From Hyparrhenia diplandra (lineage: Eukaryota > Streptophyta > Magnoliopsida > Poales > Poaceae), in NCBI GenBank assembly GCA_015847255.1, contig JADLZK010007821.1, positions 1 through 64,000 of the forward strand: 64,000 nt of DNA, given 5' to 3'. This document shows, piece by piece, positions 27,001 through 38,915 of the stretch. The number at the start of each line of letters is the position of its first letter. The first letter of the stretch is position 1. A program made the translations under genes and the position numbers. The notes beneath the pieces are model-generated. The model was not told the DNA's origin and did no database searches. It saw only the letters and a program-made list of their open reading frames with translations.

Positions 27001-27636
27001 GTGTTTGCTCTAGTGTAGGATCACTTAGAGTATATTAGCTACTAATCATGAAATAAAAATATTGAAAAGTAAGGATTCACTATTGGTAACCTTTTACGCG
27101 AAAAAAAGAGTCTTGATTCTTCTAAAAACCTTACCTTGATTCCCAAAGCCGGCATTCCGAGGTCTTCTCCTCTTTTTCTTGTCGGGTAAGTCTTGTTGTT
27201 ACTCCGGTACTCGGGGTTCTTTGACCCTTGTTGCGGGGAGCAAGTCATGAGGGGGGCTTGTTTTGGTCCCTGGCGATGACGGTGTACACGGAGGAGAAGA
27301 TGGCAGTAGGGCATTAAGTACCTTGGGGCGGGGTTTGTCGAGTGTTATATATGTATAATGTTACTCCAATACTCTAAGGCTTGTAATAATGATACTTAAG
27401 TTTGTTTTTATCGAACAAATGGTTTGAAAAAATTATGGTTATGTAATCCTTAGGCGCTTTACTACGATGTATATTGAATAAACTGTTGTAATATTGCAAT
27501 GACTCATTAATGAGATCTTTTGGGAAGATTAATAGTCACTTTCTAGATTATTAGAATACATGCATAGTAATCGTAAGTCTTAGGGACAAAATGGATAAGT
27601 GCATGTGGGCCTTTATAATTTAGGAGGTTACGTACA
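24027..27636 (+). repeat. 3' LTR of Tekay-type element
   Basis: Aligns with the 5' LTR from GTGTTAAGTCATAATTAAAA (about 24,049) to the end. The first 20-25 bp are altered, so the start is approximate. It ends GGTTACGTACA, where the 5' LTR has GGTTACA, and is followed by the TSD CATGG. Many differences between the two LTRs are changes in the length of A, T, G or C runs. Confidence 0.85.
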
Positions 27637-27641
27637 CATGG

Positions 27642-27882
27642 TCTCGGTGTCTTCTAGAGTCTTTTAAGTAGGAGCCAAGTCGAGTTGCTTCACCGGACAA
27701 AGTCTTTGTATCATTATGGCCGCAAACTCTCAAGCTTTTTGTTTAATCCCTAAAAATATATAAAATCACCAAAACTCATTCAGAATTGATTAGTAATGCC
27801 TTTAATCTATATTGATATTTATTTTAAGCCCTTATTCCATGTTTAGTTGACTATTAAAAGTATACAATAGTAGGTGTCAACA
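27642..27882 (-). mobile_element. Solo LTR, minus strand, right part (LTR 5' end)
   Basis: On the minus strand this starts TGTTGACACCTACTATTGTA at 27,882, similar to the start of the 18.8-kb solo LTR (TGGTTGACGGGTAGTTATTG). It continues to the CATGG duplication, and the remainder resumes left of the Tekay element at 12,697. Together the two parts make a single LTR of about 1.7 kb. Confidence 0.55.
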
Positions 27883-28620
27883 GCTTTGGCCAGTCTCTTC
27901 TTGCCACCAAGCCATCTAGGAAGGTGGCAACTCAAGAATAACAAGCACACCGACTTGCAACACAATCACCTAGTATCTGCGATGCCCGATCTCAATGCAA
28001 CACACTAGAATGGCTCTTTCACTCGATCGGATGAACTCTATCAAGCATGTGAGGCTAGGGGCTCCCAAAGCACCACCACACAAGCCACGACCCGGCTAAG
28101 GGTGCTTATATATAGCCCAACCAGAAAGAGTTGTTGCCCCTTCACTGGCAACAATGTCAACATCATAGGGCCTTTGCTTCGGGCACATCGAGCGCGCGGG
28201 CCGGTGTCAGATGCCTCACGGCGATCCGCGTGTCGACCACAATCAGCCCCGGAGCCATTGGTGTCTCCAGCAGCGACAGCTTTGCTGGCCGTTTATGTTG
28301 CATCGACACACCCGTGCCTGGCATCGGATGTCTTGATACACTTCGATCATCATCGACTCCCAGCGTGCCAACCACCGTACATCGGACCGCCGCTCGCCCA
28401 CGGCTTTGCATCTGACAGCGCGTCCCGTCTTGAGTCTAATGCGTCCCAAAGGGACAAACTTCCATCGCGTCAGAGCGAAGCGCTTCATCGGGACCGCTGA
28501 CCTGGCGTCAATGCCTTCTTCTCAACATCGCCTCCCTCGGAACGCCGCCGCGTCACCGCATGGGGACGCGCCGACCCCTGGCGTCAGAGGCCAGCGTCGG
28601 CGAAGCCCTCAACCTCGGCC
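27883..28620 (-). mobile_element. Copia (SIRE-like) LTR fragment, minus strand
   Basis: On the minus strand the order is a GC-rich block (28,620-28,130), TATA (GGGCTATATATAAGCACC, plus 28,105-28,120), then a leader with CTTGATAGAG and TTGCCACCTTCC. This resembles the promoter and leader of the copia LTR at 60.2-61.9 kb in style but not base for base. GC-rich open frames in both directions here are not genes. No ends or TSD were found; it may be the host of the solo LTR ending at 27,882. Confidence 0.4.
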
Positions 28621-28639
28621 CTAAATATGTGGGTCAATT

Positions 28640-29735
28640 TTAAAATTCTTTAAGTGATGGCATATGTGAGTAATTTATATGCAAATTTAGGTGGTTACTA
28701 TTTTGAAATGATAGATGTGGGTAATTTATATATAATTTAACAATTTTTTTAATTATCTTTTATAATAGCATACGTGGGTAATTTAGATGAAACATTAGAG
28801 ATAATTTTATGTAAGCCATAATGGAGGTGGATAATTTTTTATAGAACGGAGTAGATCCGTGGTGATGATGATAAGAATACCAAATTAAAGGACCAAATAT
28901 TTACGATCATTAATTGTGAGACTTTTCTGAATTTCTTTTCTATCTTGGTTTATGAGAATAAACATGGAGGGTCGATGAAAAATGAAGGATGAAAGCCAAA
29001 AAGTTGGATTCCTATTAATTTTCTTCATGTGTGGCAAAAATTGCCTCCTTTTATTTTGTTTTTATATAACTACAGTCTGACAAACATGTAAAGTTGTTTC
29101 TTGGTGTTCAAAAGATTGGCTTTGATTTTTTTTCCTTCCATATGATTTTTGGGGTTAACAAATTAACGAACGTGATGGTACCACCGTTCATCAAAATAAT
29201 CTAGTGCCGCTCGAAGGAAAAAAAAAAAATTAGTTTAACCTAGTGAACATAGTTGGTGGACCCCCATGTGATATGAGTATTATTTTAACATATCTTAACG
29301 TGGCTGATCTTATAATAGAACCGGCCACAAACACGATGGGTACTTGTCAATCAAGATTTTTTTTTTACGTGTGACTGATTTTTCTCGAAATAATATTATT
29401 TTAGGCTATCTTTCTATCTATAATGACAAAGGGGTGGGTAATTTTTTATCTATAATGGCAAGGTGAGTAATTTCTTAGGAAACTAAATGAGATCGGATGG
29501 TTATAAATAGCTAGTTTTTTAGATTGATGGTGGGATGTTTTAGATTAACGTGAGAATTTCTAAGCATTTATTTTTTTTAACTTGCGTCAGGTGAGAATTA
29601 ACGCTGGAGCTTTTTTCGATTAATGTAAGAATTTAGCATTTATCTTTTTTCTTAGATGCGTCGGTGGTAATTCGGTGAAACTTTTATTGGAGGATCCTCC
29701 AATTAGTAATAACAAGATGCTTTGTACGAAATTTT
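28640..29735 (+). repeat. AT-rich dispersed repeat with iterated TAATGGCA...GTGGGTAATTT motif
   Basis: A motif close to ATAATGGCA-AGGTGGGTAATTT recurs at about 28,655, 28,712, 28,762, 28,817, 29,419 and 29,450. The segment 29,230-29,730 has a diverged inverted copy at 45,430-45,780. No coding capacity is seen. The type of element is unknown. Confidence 0.7.
29686..29703. repeat. Perfect 18-bp palindrome
   Basis: ATTGGAGGATCCTCCAAT reads the same on both strands. It lies near the end of the AT-rich repeat, 78 bp before the proposed Helitron start. The inverted copy near 45.45 kb does not keep the palindrome. Confidence 0.9.
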
Positions 29736-30181
29736 TGGGGAAAGTGATAGCGGGCATCCAATAACAAGGCCATTCACTAATCTCTAATATAATTAAAATT
29801 TTAAATTATTTTTAGATCCACCAATAAAAAGTCCCCGCTGAGACCTCTAACCATTTGTGTACAAAAAAACACACACAGAAACTCGTCTATTAAAATCAAG
29901 TGGGTCAGAAAAACTGTACACACTCAATCCGATGGCTGCCGATGAAAGTTTGAAGCCTTCGAAACTCACCCTGCTGCCCGGCGGCGCCTTTCCCCCTCAC
30001 ACCGCCCCAGCCCCTCACGGCCGCACCAGGCGACCACAGTTCGATCCCCCCGCATGGCCCTTCCTCTTCCAGTCGCGAGTCGGGAAACAACGTGCGGCTA
30101 GGGGACCGCTGCCCCAGACGGACGCCGTCCAGATGCGTCCTCAGCCGTGCACAGTGTCAGAGGAGATGGCGGTGGTCGCGT

Positions 30182-30906
30182 AGCGGAGGAGACAGCGATG
30201 GGTACGTGGGGACGGCACTGGAGAAGCAGCGCGAGGCGGAGCGCCGCAAAATCGAGAGCTCAAGAACAAGTCCGCGGACTGGCAGCCGGCCTCCTCAGTT
30301 GGGCTCCATCACTTCCGAGGTAATCGCCATCACGGCCGCACGCTTCGCTTTCCTCCCTCTGTCCGTCTCGCTGCCAAGACGAAACGTTCAATCCTGTCGA
30401 TGCTTTGTAATTGCCACCAAGCTGCGAGCAAGGAAGAGACACGGACTCAATTGTGGCCAGTGTTGTTCAGGATTCGCCTTTTTTTTTCTTGTAATCACCT
30501 GTACTTTTTAACTGGATATTATCTCTACCTGTGATTTAGCAAAATCAGCCTGGGAAGGTAATTGCTGGTTCATTTTTGAAACCTGGGATTCTCCATCAAA
30601 CTTATTGTCCGTCTGCCTTAGCAGAGGGTTAACATTCGAACCATTGAACTAAGATCGAGGAGGAAGAGAAACTGAATCTTCAAAAACTGCAACAAGAGTG
30701 AGTTTGAACTTTGAATTCAAGCCCTGTACAATCATAAATATCTTTGTATTCCTTCCCTCAGACAAACAATGACTTGTTGTGTGCTTCAGAGAAAGAAGAA
30801 TTGCAAATGCAGAAAAGGAAAAGTAGAAGAGTGAAGGGTGATCCACGCTTATCTTTCTGTGACGACATTGAGAAAGAAAGTGATGAAGATGATTTTTTGA
30901 AACCTA
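30182..30906 (+). pseudogene. XCT: Captured 5' fragment of XAP5 CIRCADIAN TIMEKEEPER (FAM50) gene
   Basis: The intact family member is a nuclear protein affecting circadian timing, small RNA and splicing in plants. Segment 1 (30,194-30,319) reads SDGYVGTALEKQREAERRKI, matching the family N-terminus but lacking about eight residues after GTA, and ends at a GT donor after an LGSITSE stretch. Segment 2 (about 30,620-30,698) reads RVNIR, then in another frame KIEEEEKLNLQKLQQE. Segment 3 (about 30,788-30,906) reads EKEELQMQKRKSRRVKGDPR then LSFCDDIEKESDEDD. The conserved C-terminal two-thirds is absent. Introns are kept, so this was moved as DNA, not by reverse transcription. A frameshift in segment 2 and missing exons make it non-functional. 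Confidence 0.82.
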
Positions 30907-31144
30907 CAGTCCTTGTAATCTATCTGTGGTCTTGCAAGTTTTTTGTTTCCTTGCCTCATTTATTTGCATTTCTTGTAGGAACACAAAGGAAAAAAAAATC
31001 TATAACGAAAATATGCTTGCTCTCCTTCGTGTGTGCAATTTGGAAAAAGTATAATTGTATCTGTACATGGAAAGATTGCTTAAGGAGTTGGTGACGGTGT
31101 CATTTCCTATGTGGTTAGGATAATAAAACTCTATATGTCTGGCT

Positions 31145-31674
31145 ATGCATACCTTGAGAGTACGAGTACTTGTGTTTTTTAACTTGTCCTGCTGCAACAA
31201 AAAAAGATCAACTCATATGTCAACATTTTTAGACAAACTGATCCATCCCTATGAAGTTTATTCTTATTGGCAGAGCAAACTGGTTATATCAGCTAAATTT
31301 GGTCCTGTGAATTTTGTGACACCAGGTGCTGGTATACATCGCAGGGGAGATATCTCCTCAGAACATGAGGAGCTCTTGGCTGGTATATACACACACAAGT
31401 TGGATAATGAACTCTGAATAATTATGCCAAATTGCAATTTCCAATGCATATGATGGATGATTGCGAGACTTCTCTACAAGTTCTGGGGGGATTCGATGCT
31501 GACATCACTGCAGAAGTTAATGATATAAAGGTGTGCACTTGCTTTCATTCAATTAGACTGACTGGCTACAGTTTATCTGAACAGTCTTCACTTCGTGTAT
31601 TATTAATTTCTTTAACAATTTACTTCATTCTGATGGAATCAGTGGGATTAACTTTACCTTTATGCAACTTGTGA
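31145..31674 (+). other. Exon-like segments of unknown origin
   Basis: 31,219-31,417 is open and reads ...YWQSKLVISAKFGPVNFVTP then GAGIHRRGDISSEHEELLAG. 31,432-31,530 reads MHMMDDCETSLQVLGGFDAD then ITAEVNDIK and ends at an AAG|GTG donor-like site. They look like exons of a captured gene, but I do not recognise the family and no splice pair is proven. Confidence 0.3.
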
Positions 31675-32057
31675 CTTAAGAATTGGATTGCATCTAGCTT
31701 TTCTATCCTCAGTGTTGTTTTATGTGGCGTGGTGATCATCGGCGAAGGGACAAAGATGCGCTTTCGACGCTGCTGCGATTCAGGGGCCTGGTTCTGATCT
31801 ACTTAGGACTTGTGAGGATCTTCCTTATAGGACTGTATAGGAGATCTCTCTTGATCATGCATGTTGTAGGTTCAATCTTTACTGGTAGAAAAGTAAACAC
31901 AAAGAAACTTGAAAAGGCTTCATTCATTCAAATACTCTTCAGTCTAAACTTATAGGTAGTAGAGACTCAAAATTGTAGTACTATGATCGGACCATCTCTT
32001 TGCCCAACGGATTTTTTGTACATCACTGCAGTTTTAAGGGGTACATTAGTGACATGT

Positions 32058-32150
32058 ATACTCCCTCCATATTGGAAAAGAAAGGCGTTTTGGATAAGAT
32101 TTGGATCAAACATTGGGAATATAAATCATGAATAACTTTTACACTTTTCC
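32058..32150. mobile_element. One end of a mariner/Stowaway-like element
   Basis: TACTCCCTCCATATTGGAAA followed by GGCGTTTTGGATAAGATTTG has the look of a grass mariner-like terminus at a TA site. No matching inverted end (GGAGGGAGTA) was found downstream, so it is truncated or coincidental. Confidence 0.4.
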
Positions 32151-34860
32151 TATTGCTATGTCGCCTGAGTTCTCGGCTTGTTTTTCAGGCGGCAGCTCTG
32201 TCCGTCCGATGGTCGTATGCCTTGTATTGGGTTCGATGTTTGGTATTGGGTTTGGAGAACGCACCCAGCACCCGTTAACAGCACTGCCATCGAGCAGGCG
32301 AGCAGCCCCGTTCCTCTCTGGCCCTCTCACTCCCTCCCCCTCTCTCTCCCAGTGACCCATTCAGATCTGGTTGCTCTCCTCTATCTCATCCAGCTCTCTG
32401 GCAGCCGCCAGCCCGTGGGCACCAACTACGGTGGCGCTGGTGCTGGCGGTGTCTCATCCCCTCCTCCTTCCCTTCAAACACGGTGGCCCAGTGGCGGAGC
32501 GGCGCATGCGCGGCAGCGGCAGTGGAGCAGCGGCGTGGAGCAGCGTGCGCGGCATTTGTCCCCTAGCAGCTGCGGTTCCCTAGCGGTCGTCCCCAGTGCA
32601 GGTGTGTTGTTGAAGGTTTAGGTGGATCTCTACTTTGTTTAGGGCAGAGGGAAGGAGTGCGTCAGATTTGTGGGATTTTGGGTTGCGCTAGTTCGGTTTT
32701 TGTGTCTGATGGATGGAGATTTGGGTGGGGAATAGGGATGTGATGCCTGGGCATTTGATGTGGGGGCTGCATTTGTTTTGGACTTGTGCCAGGGACTTGG
32801 TGGGATTTGGGATTGATGTTTATCCCCAGCGAGCTTATCGTCGGTGCTCTTGAGGTACATTGCATGGGGATTTGCCTTGTGTGGTGGGATTCGTAGGAAT
32901 GCCCACATGGTGAGTGGGGATTCTGCGAACCACCTATAATTAGTTCAGCGGATTGAATGGTTATTCACATGCTGCTCTAGCATGTGCAGTTTGCCTATAA
33001 TTAGTTTAGCAGGAAATTATTGACATGCATGCTACTGACAGTTTTTGTTGTATATGTCTTGTTTGAACCGCTGTGGTATGAGTATGAGATAATTGTCAGT
33101 GTTCACTTTGCTATGTCGCCTAGCAAAGCACTCCGTGTAGTAGAAATTGTATTTTTTAAAAAAAAAAAAAAATCTTTGTATGTGTTGCTTGTGTCCTGTA
33201 TGAACGTTTTCTCACTGAACTGATATCATCACTTCCCTAGAATTCCAAATGGTGCTCAGAATGACTGCGCAACCCCCTTCTCTGCCGTGCTAAGTCGAGG
33301 GCGTTTAGCTACAGAGAATGATGGGAGACATTTAGGTTGCTTTGCTGCTTAAGGCGCTAGGTGTTGATAAGCTCTTAAGGAACTATTTTTCATACACATA
33401 CCGTTTCTCATTCCCAAATCTCTTGAATTGTACTGCAGGTTGTGCAAAGTTTCGGGAACTGTTTGCATGCAAACAAAATACAAGAAAGCAGCTGAGTTGC
33501 CTGTAGACTCTCTATTTGGCCTCTTGAGGACACATGTGATCGTTGCAAAATTTCAGGTGAGCTTTTGGAATTTCAATTTAACATACGAAGCTGTTGAGGT
33601 TCATGAACATCCTTCTAATGTCCCACCTCTGCATGTCTGTGTAAACCATAGTGGATTCATTGAAAATTGAACTCTAGTGCTAGAACTGATTAGCCCTATT
33701 GTTATTGTTACATACTTTTGATTGTTTGTACGTGTGATCTCCATGTGTTCAGTATAATATTTGGATTGGCCTTCAGTTTTGTTGTGGTATATATATACAC
33801 ATGGCATCAGTGGCTGACTGTTTTCCACTTGATGACTTGATTTTGATGATATGTTACTCTGTATGGGCAAAATCATTAACTAGAGCAACCTAAGAGGTAC
33901 TTTTTACCAATGATTGGAGTGTTTTTTTGTTAGTTCCAAAAGGCTTGTTCCTTGGGATGCCTTCATTTTCTTCAGTTCTGCTATTGTTTCCTGCTCATCA
34001 GGCTAGGCTAGTAGCAGATCCCTAGTAGAGTACTGTGCTAAGTTAGTTTTTTCTCTGTGAACGTTTGCATCAGGTTGTCGTAAGAGTCGGCTGGCTCTCT
34101 GTTTTTTCAATATTGAATGCAGATGTTCAGTTGTTCAGTTATCGATCTTTTGAGGCTCTCAGCCTGAGATGAAGCCATGCATAGGTTGTCAAGTTTGGGG
34201 CCAGTACCTATCTTAGCTCGTGCTCTGGCGCACCGATGAAGCCATGCACAATCAGTTAGCATTTCAGATATCGATGTAAAGCCATCTCTTTTGATTGTCT
34301 CCTACTAGCCTTCAGTATAGTGGAGTCAGGTGCTCTAATGTTCGTAATTTTAGATAGAGATACCTGCTAGTCATACGACATACCTGCTCATAATTTTTAG
34401 ATAGAGATAAAACTGAGCACTTTGGTTGTTAAAAAAAATCATGTCCTGTAGGGGCTGCCTGAATCATATCGTAGTACAATATATTAGTTAGTAGATCAGT
34501 AGATTTGTTTCTGAGATGACTTCAGTACCATTTCATCGAATCAAGGTAGTACTCACTCAACTTTTGTACTCTACCTCTGCTGCACATGCACCTCTGAATT
34601 TAATTACTGATAGGATAGGATTGACCCCACTCGTTTTCACCACTCTCTATTGCTTCTGCTTGCCCAACCTTCACTGCAAAACACAGTAGCTAGCCTTAAA
34701 TTAGCAATGGGGCAATTAGCATTAGTTATCATTATTATTAGGTCCTTTATTAGTCTATTTGATGTGAGTGATCGATGAGATGAGTATGTTTGGTTCTGTG
34801 ATATTAATTTTAACTTGTCTGAACTGTGAATATGAGGTTGCTTCAGCCAGCAGTCCAACA
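32150..34860. other. Gene-like but unidentified DNA inside the Helitron
   Basis: 32,280-32,620 is GC-rich with pyrimidine tracts and looks like a gene promoter or 5' UTR. A short frame at 33,439-33,555 reads LCKVSGTVCMQTKYKKAAEL then PVDSLFGLLRTHVIVAKFQ before a GTGAGC donor-like site, so it may be a captured exon of an unrecognised gene. The rest is AT-rich intron-like DNA with nothing recognisable. Confidence 0.3.
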
Positions 34861-34862
34861 TA

Positions 34863-35178
34863 CTCCCTCTGTCGCGAAAGACCGTCATTCTAGTGCCGGG
34901 CTGGTGTCCTAGAAAAGACGGTCGTTGTAGTTGTATAGGTCTGAAAAAGCACCGATGGAGTAGCTATCGTACTGGCCTGTCAATCACTCAGTGCCCCCAC
35001 GCTCCACCAGCCCACCTTTATTCCACTCCCGTCAAAGAGATCGGCCACCATCTACTACTGCTTGCTGTACTTTTTTACTTGATGTAATGATTGATACTAG
35101 GGGCATGCACTGTCTCGCCTATCTCCTTGGTCCAAGAGCCTCCGTCCGAAACGCCCGGTCTTTTGGGGACGGAGGGAG
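34863..35178. mobile_element. Stowaway-type MITE (316 bp)
   Basis: Flanked by TA at 34,861-34,862 and 35,179-35,180. The left end CTCCCTCTGTCGCGAAAGAC matches the inverted right end CTCCCTCCGTCCCCAAAAGA, followed by CCG on both sides. Non-coding. It depends on a Tc1/mariner-type transposase in trans. It is inserted within the proposed 13-kb Helitron, so it is younger than the Helitron or was carried by it. Confidence 0.88.
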
Positions 35179-35516
35179 TAAAAGTGTTTTTGAGCTGGAC
35201 AATTTTTTGACCTGCATATAGCCATGGAGATTGATGAATTTCTACTGTAAACTGTATTTGAATTCTACTGAACTGTGATTTTATCCTATTCCTTTATGTA
35301 GAGGCACCATTTTCTTGGTTGCACATTTATTAGTAGTAAATTGCACACTTCAACAACTGCAATTATGGTGTGTAACATGTGCAATATCTGATCTTTATTA
35401 ATAATTTGTAACTATTTTAGTTAACTTAGAGCATCAATTGTCCTTGTCCTTCTGAGCATGTTCTCTTGGGTTTGGTGATGGGGTTTTCCTCTATTCAACT
35501 ATTTTAGTTAACAGAT

Positions 35517-35618
35517 AACACTAAGTCAAAGCACCTTTTTGTTTATCACGGGATCTATGGTGCTGGTGTTGATTGGGTAGTAATACTTGACTGCAATTAT
35601 GTGCTTTGACTTAGTGTT
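35517..35618. repeat. Perfect 18-bp inverted repeat with 66-nt loop
   Basis: AACACTAAGTCAAAGCAC at 35,517-35,534 and its exact reverse complement at 35,601-35,618. No flanking duplication is obvious, so it need not be a transposon. An RNA spanning it could fold into a stem-loop. Confidence 0.9.
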
Positions 35619-38600
35619 CTGCCATTGTAGTATAAGTTAGATAGTGATATTCAGTAGTTGTACTTGAGTAGAGTGGAGTCAGGTGCTCTTATGTTAGTAG
35701 AGATAGTGGAGCCATGTGCGTTCTCAGGATAGTTGTAGCCTTGTTAATATCTGTAGCAGCTGGCAGAGTTGGTGCCTCATTGAATTTGAAACACCCGGTC
35801 AACAAGTTAGGCATTTGTTCTGTCCCCTCGTAATACTCTGAGTAATGGGTTCCTTTTTCAGTTGGACAAACTGAACTTGGTTCTTGGAAACAATAATGGA
35901 GCCATCAGTCAATTTGACATCATTCTCTGTTACACTACTGTACACAATTGATGGCTGCCCACAACTAGCTTGCACAGCAAGCAACACCCTCTGTCTTGGT
36001 TTCCACCTTCACCAATTGTTTTTTCCTGCCATAGTACATCTAAGAGATTTTTATTTGGGTCACCACTGTTTTGCTTTTAATTTATTATTTGGAAAGTGAC
36101 ATCACTGTACATGTGTAATGTCTTGTGAAGCAGATTTCAGAAACAGTCTTTGTGGTTTTGTGCAGTACTTGAATATTAACTGATCATAAGCACCACACAG
36201 TGGGTTTTGGAGCTCTATTTGTGTGGTCAGGCTTCTCTAGGGTTAATCATTAATGATAAGTGGATAGTGTTGTAAGAATACCCACTCCAACTAGATGGTC
36301 ATCAGACTTATGTTCCATTGAACCTGTACATTTTTTTAGCTTTTTAGATATTGTCTTGTTTTATTTACAAATCACTAGTGTAGCCTTTTCCTACCTTTTT
36401 AAAGAACACTCTTGGTAGCCGTGACATGTGAAATCTTTCTGACAATATAGGTTCTCTATCTCTGTCTAGTTCTCTATCACTTTCTTGTAAGACATAATCT
36501 GCCATTTGCACACTTGTTTGCTGCAATTAGACATGCTTAGGATTAGCTTGTGCTGTCCATTTCATTGCAGCAGCAGTCATGGCGTCAGCCATGAAGATAA
36601 CCTCATCAGCCATGTAGAGAAGTGGCTTAGGTCAGTTTTGTACTTTGTAGTTGGTAGGAGTACAAGTAGTGGGCTGATCTCAGCCATGTCCTAGGAGTAG
36701 AAGGGCTGTACCCAGCCATACTCTAGTGTACCATACATGGTACAATTAGTTTGTATATATAGGAGTACTCATCTTCAATGCAATTTAGTTCATATTGCCC
36801 AAGTTTCAGACTCCAGAGCTGGTTGCAGTTTCAGTCAACGCTGAAACTGAACCTGTGTGCGTGTGTGTTTGAGAGGGGGCAGGGAAGTGAGCTCCTGCTC
36901 ATCTTCTTCCTTGAAGCAGGGGAGGACAGGGAGTACAGAGGTGAGGTGCTCACCTCGGTGCTGCTGATTGCAGGGACCAACATTTCTCTCATTTACATAA
37001 TTACAATCACCAATAATGTAAATTGCAACTATTGGGCACTGCAATTATAGTTCTGAGAACATGCAATATGCTGGTGTTGATACACAACTATTTCATATTT
37101 CACCATTGCATTTAGTTTTTACTCTTGTGTCATATATAAACTGAACGCAGTGCTTTTTTGTTTGGATGCATGTTTCAGCTCTCTAGAGGCGTAATCAACC
37201 CCATGGAGGTCGGTTTCTCATGGGCACTCTAGAGAATTCATAAAGAGGAACGGGCCAGCTCTCAGGGAATGCAACTTGAAGCTTGCATTGGCACTCGCTT
37301 AATGATTGCTTCATTCAACCCGGTGAAGGATCGACAGACCAAGATTGACATGCTCCAGCAAGCTATGTATAGCATTGTGTAAGTCTTTTTGAGTCAGAGT
37401 GAGACATACACATTTTTGTCATTGCATAGTAAAAAAATTGTCCAAGTCATCTGTGATTGTGCTTATATAGATAGAAATTGTCTTCTGTCCTTCCAATAGT
37501 AAAAATTGTCACTTGTGATCTGTTTTAATCTGTGATCTGTGCTAGTGTAGACCAATAGTCTATGTTATTGTGAATTGTATTATGAGGTCTGTGCTAGGGT
37601 AGACTCAATGTACTTCTTTTTCAGTACATTGATAGCTTCTGTTTGTTATTGAAGAAACTATATACATTTATTGATTGCACATTTATTATTAGTAAATTGC
37701 ATACTTAATTTCCTGTAATTATTGTATTTTTCATGTGCAATATCTGACCTTTAACTTTAACTTTAACTTTCCCACATTTCCTATAGTTCAGTCGCCTGAA
37801 ATCTAGGGGACTCCTTAGGCGGCGGCGCCTCCTGCACGAACCACGCCTGTCCGCTCGCAAGGGCGAACTTCCGGCGGCAAAGGGGCATCGCCCGGTGAGG
37901 TAAGCCCGCCTCTCCTCCTCCTTTGTTATCTGTCCTTCCTATAGAAAGATTTGTTGACTCTGTGGGGGGAAAGAGGGTGGCCGCAGGCGCTGCCCCTTCT
38001 TCGCCCGGAGCTCCGGCGAACCCTAGCGCCAGCGGGCGGGTGGTGGCTGCTGGCGGGGAGGCGAGGGTTGAGTCGATGGCGCGGAGGCGAGAGTTGGCGG
38101 AGAGGGTCTGTCCCTGGGCTCGCACTTGTGACTGCCTGACTGACCTTTAGGTGCAGGCATGATTTTATCTTTGTAAAAGTGGCAGAACCAGTAGAGGACA
38201 ACAACCTTTTCCTTTGTTCATTGTGGTTTGTGCTTGCCCAACCCAAATTTTTGTCCTTGTCCTTTCATAGAAAAAAATCGTCTCTTTTGATTTGTGCTAA
38301 CACACATTTCCCTCTGTTAGTTGTGATTTGTGCTCTATTTTTGAGATGTCTCTAATTGCACGTTTATTAGTAGTAAATTGCAAGTTTGAGTCACTGCAAT
38401 TATGGTGTTTTGACATGTGCAATATCCGGTCTTCTCACTTAGATTAAATTGGTAGTAACTCTATTTTTCTTTCTTGATGACTGCTTTTGGTTAATCAAGT
38501 CAGTTCTCACAAGTCAAAGTCTAATGTAATATCTTGTTGATATAACTGCTATATTCTTTATAAATTATTTTTTCATGATTTGGATTTTTCTTGATCCGAT

Positions 38601-38910
38601 TCAAGATGCAGTGTTCTTGATTTCCACTAAGGTAGAGAAGAGATTATTCATTGTTTTGTTTGCCTCATCCGAAGAGGCTGGTTAGGGGGTTATTCGTTCC
38701 TGGCTAGTGGTGTCTAAGTTTGTCACGCTTCTGGAGGTCTCCCCTACTCAGCCTGCTGGATGTAGACTAAGAGATCCGTGCAGATCTGGTCAAGGTTTGT
38801 TTGTGTTTGGTTGTGCAATGTGCATGAACTGATTCAGTTTTTCCCTCATGCAATCCATGCTGGATCCGTCTCCTTTCTGCTCTTGCAATTTCTCATAATT
38901 GTTCTGTTCT
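35619..38910. other. Unassigned DNA inside the Helitron
   Basis: Apart from three 80-bp repeat copies, no family is recognised. 37,170-37,382 is exon-like (ends TGTGTAAG). 37,780-38,130 is a GC-rich block that looks like a gene 5' end (ATGGCGCGGAGGCG near 38,076) but gives no long protein. The remainder is AT-rich and intron-like. Confidence 0.3.
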
Positions 38911-38915
38911 ATTAG

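Larger units (their letters stand above)
12698..27636 (+). mobile_element. Ty3/gypsy chromovirus of Tekay/Del type, full length but eroded
   Basis: Flanked by the 5-bp target duplication CATGG (12,693-12,697 and 27,637-27,641). LTRs of about 3.8 and 3.6 kb begin TGTAACACC... and end ...TACA. Order inside: a Met-tRNA-like primer site, a small coiled-coil ORF, Gag with a zinc knuckle, protease, RT, RNase H, integrase, and a chromodomain-like tail (DRKDRVTRRKTI). The chromodomain and long LTRs point to the Tekay clade. Matching TSDs indicate one original insertion. A solo LTR (18,791-20,547) sits between gag and protease. Frames are heavily broken. Confidence 0.88.
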
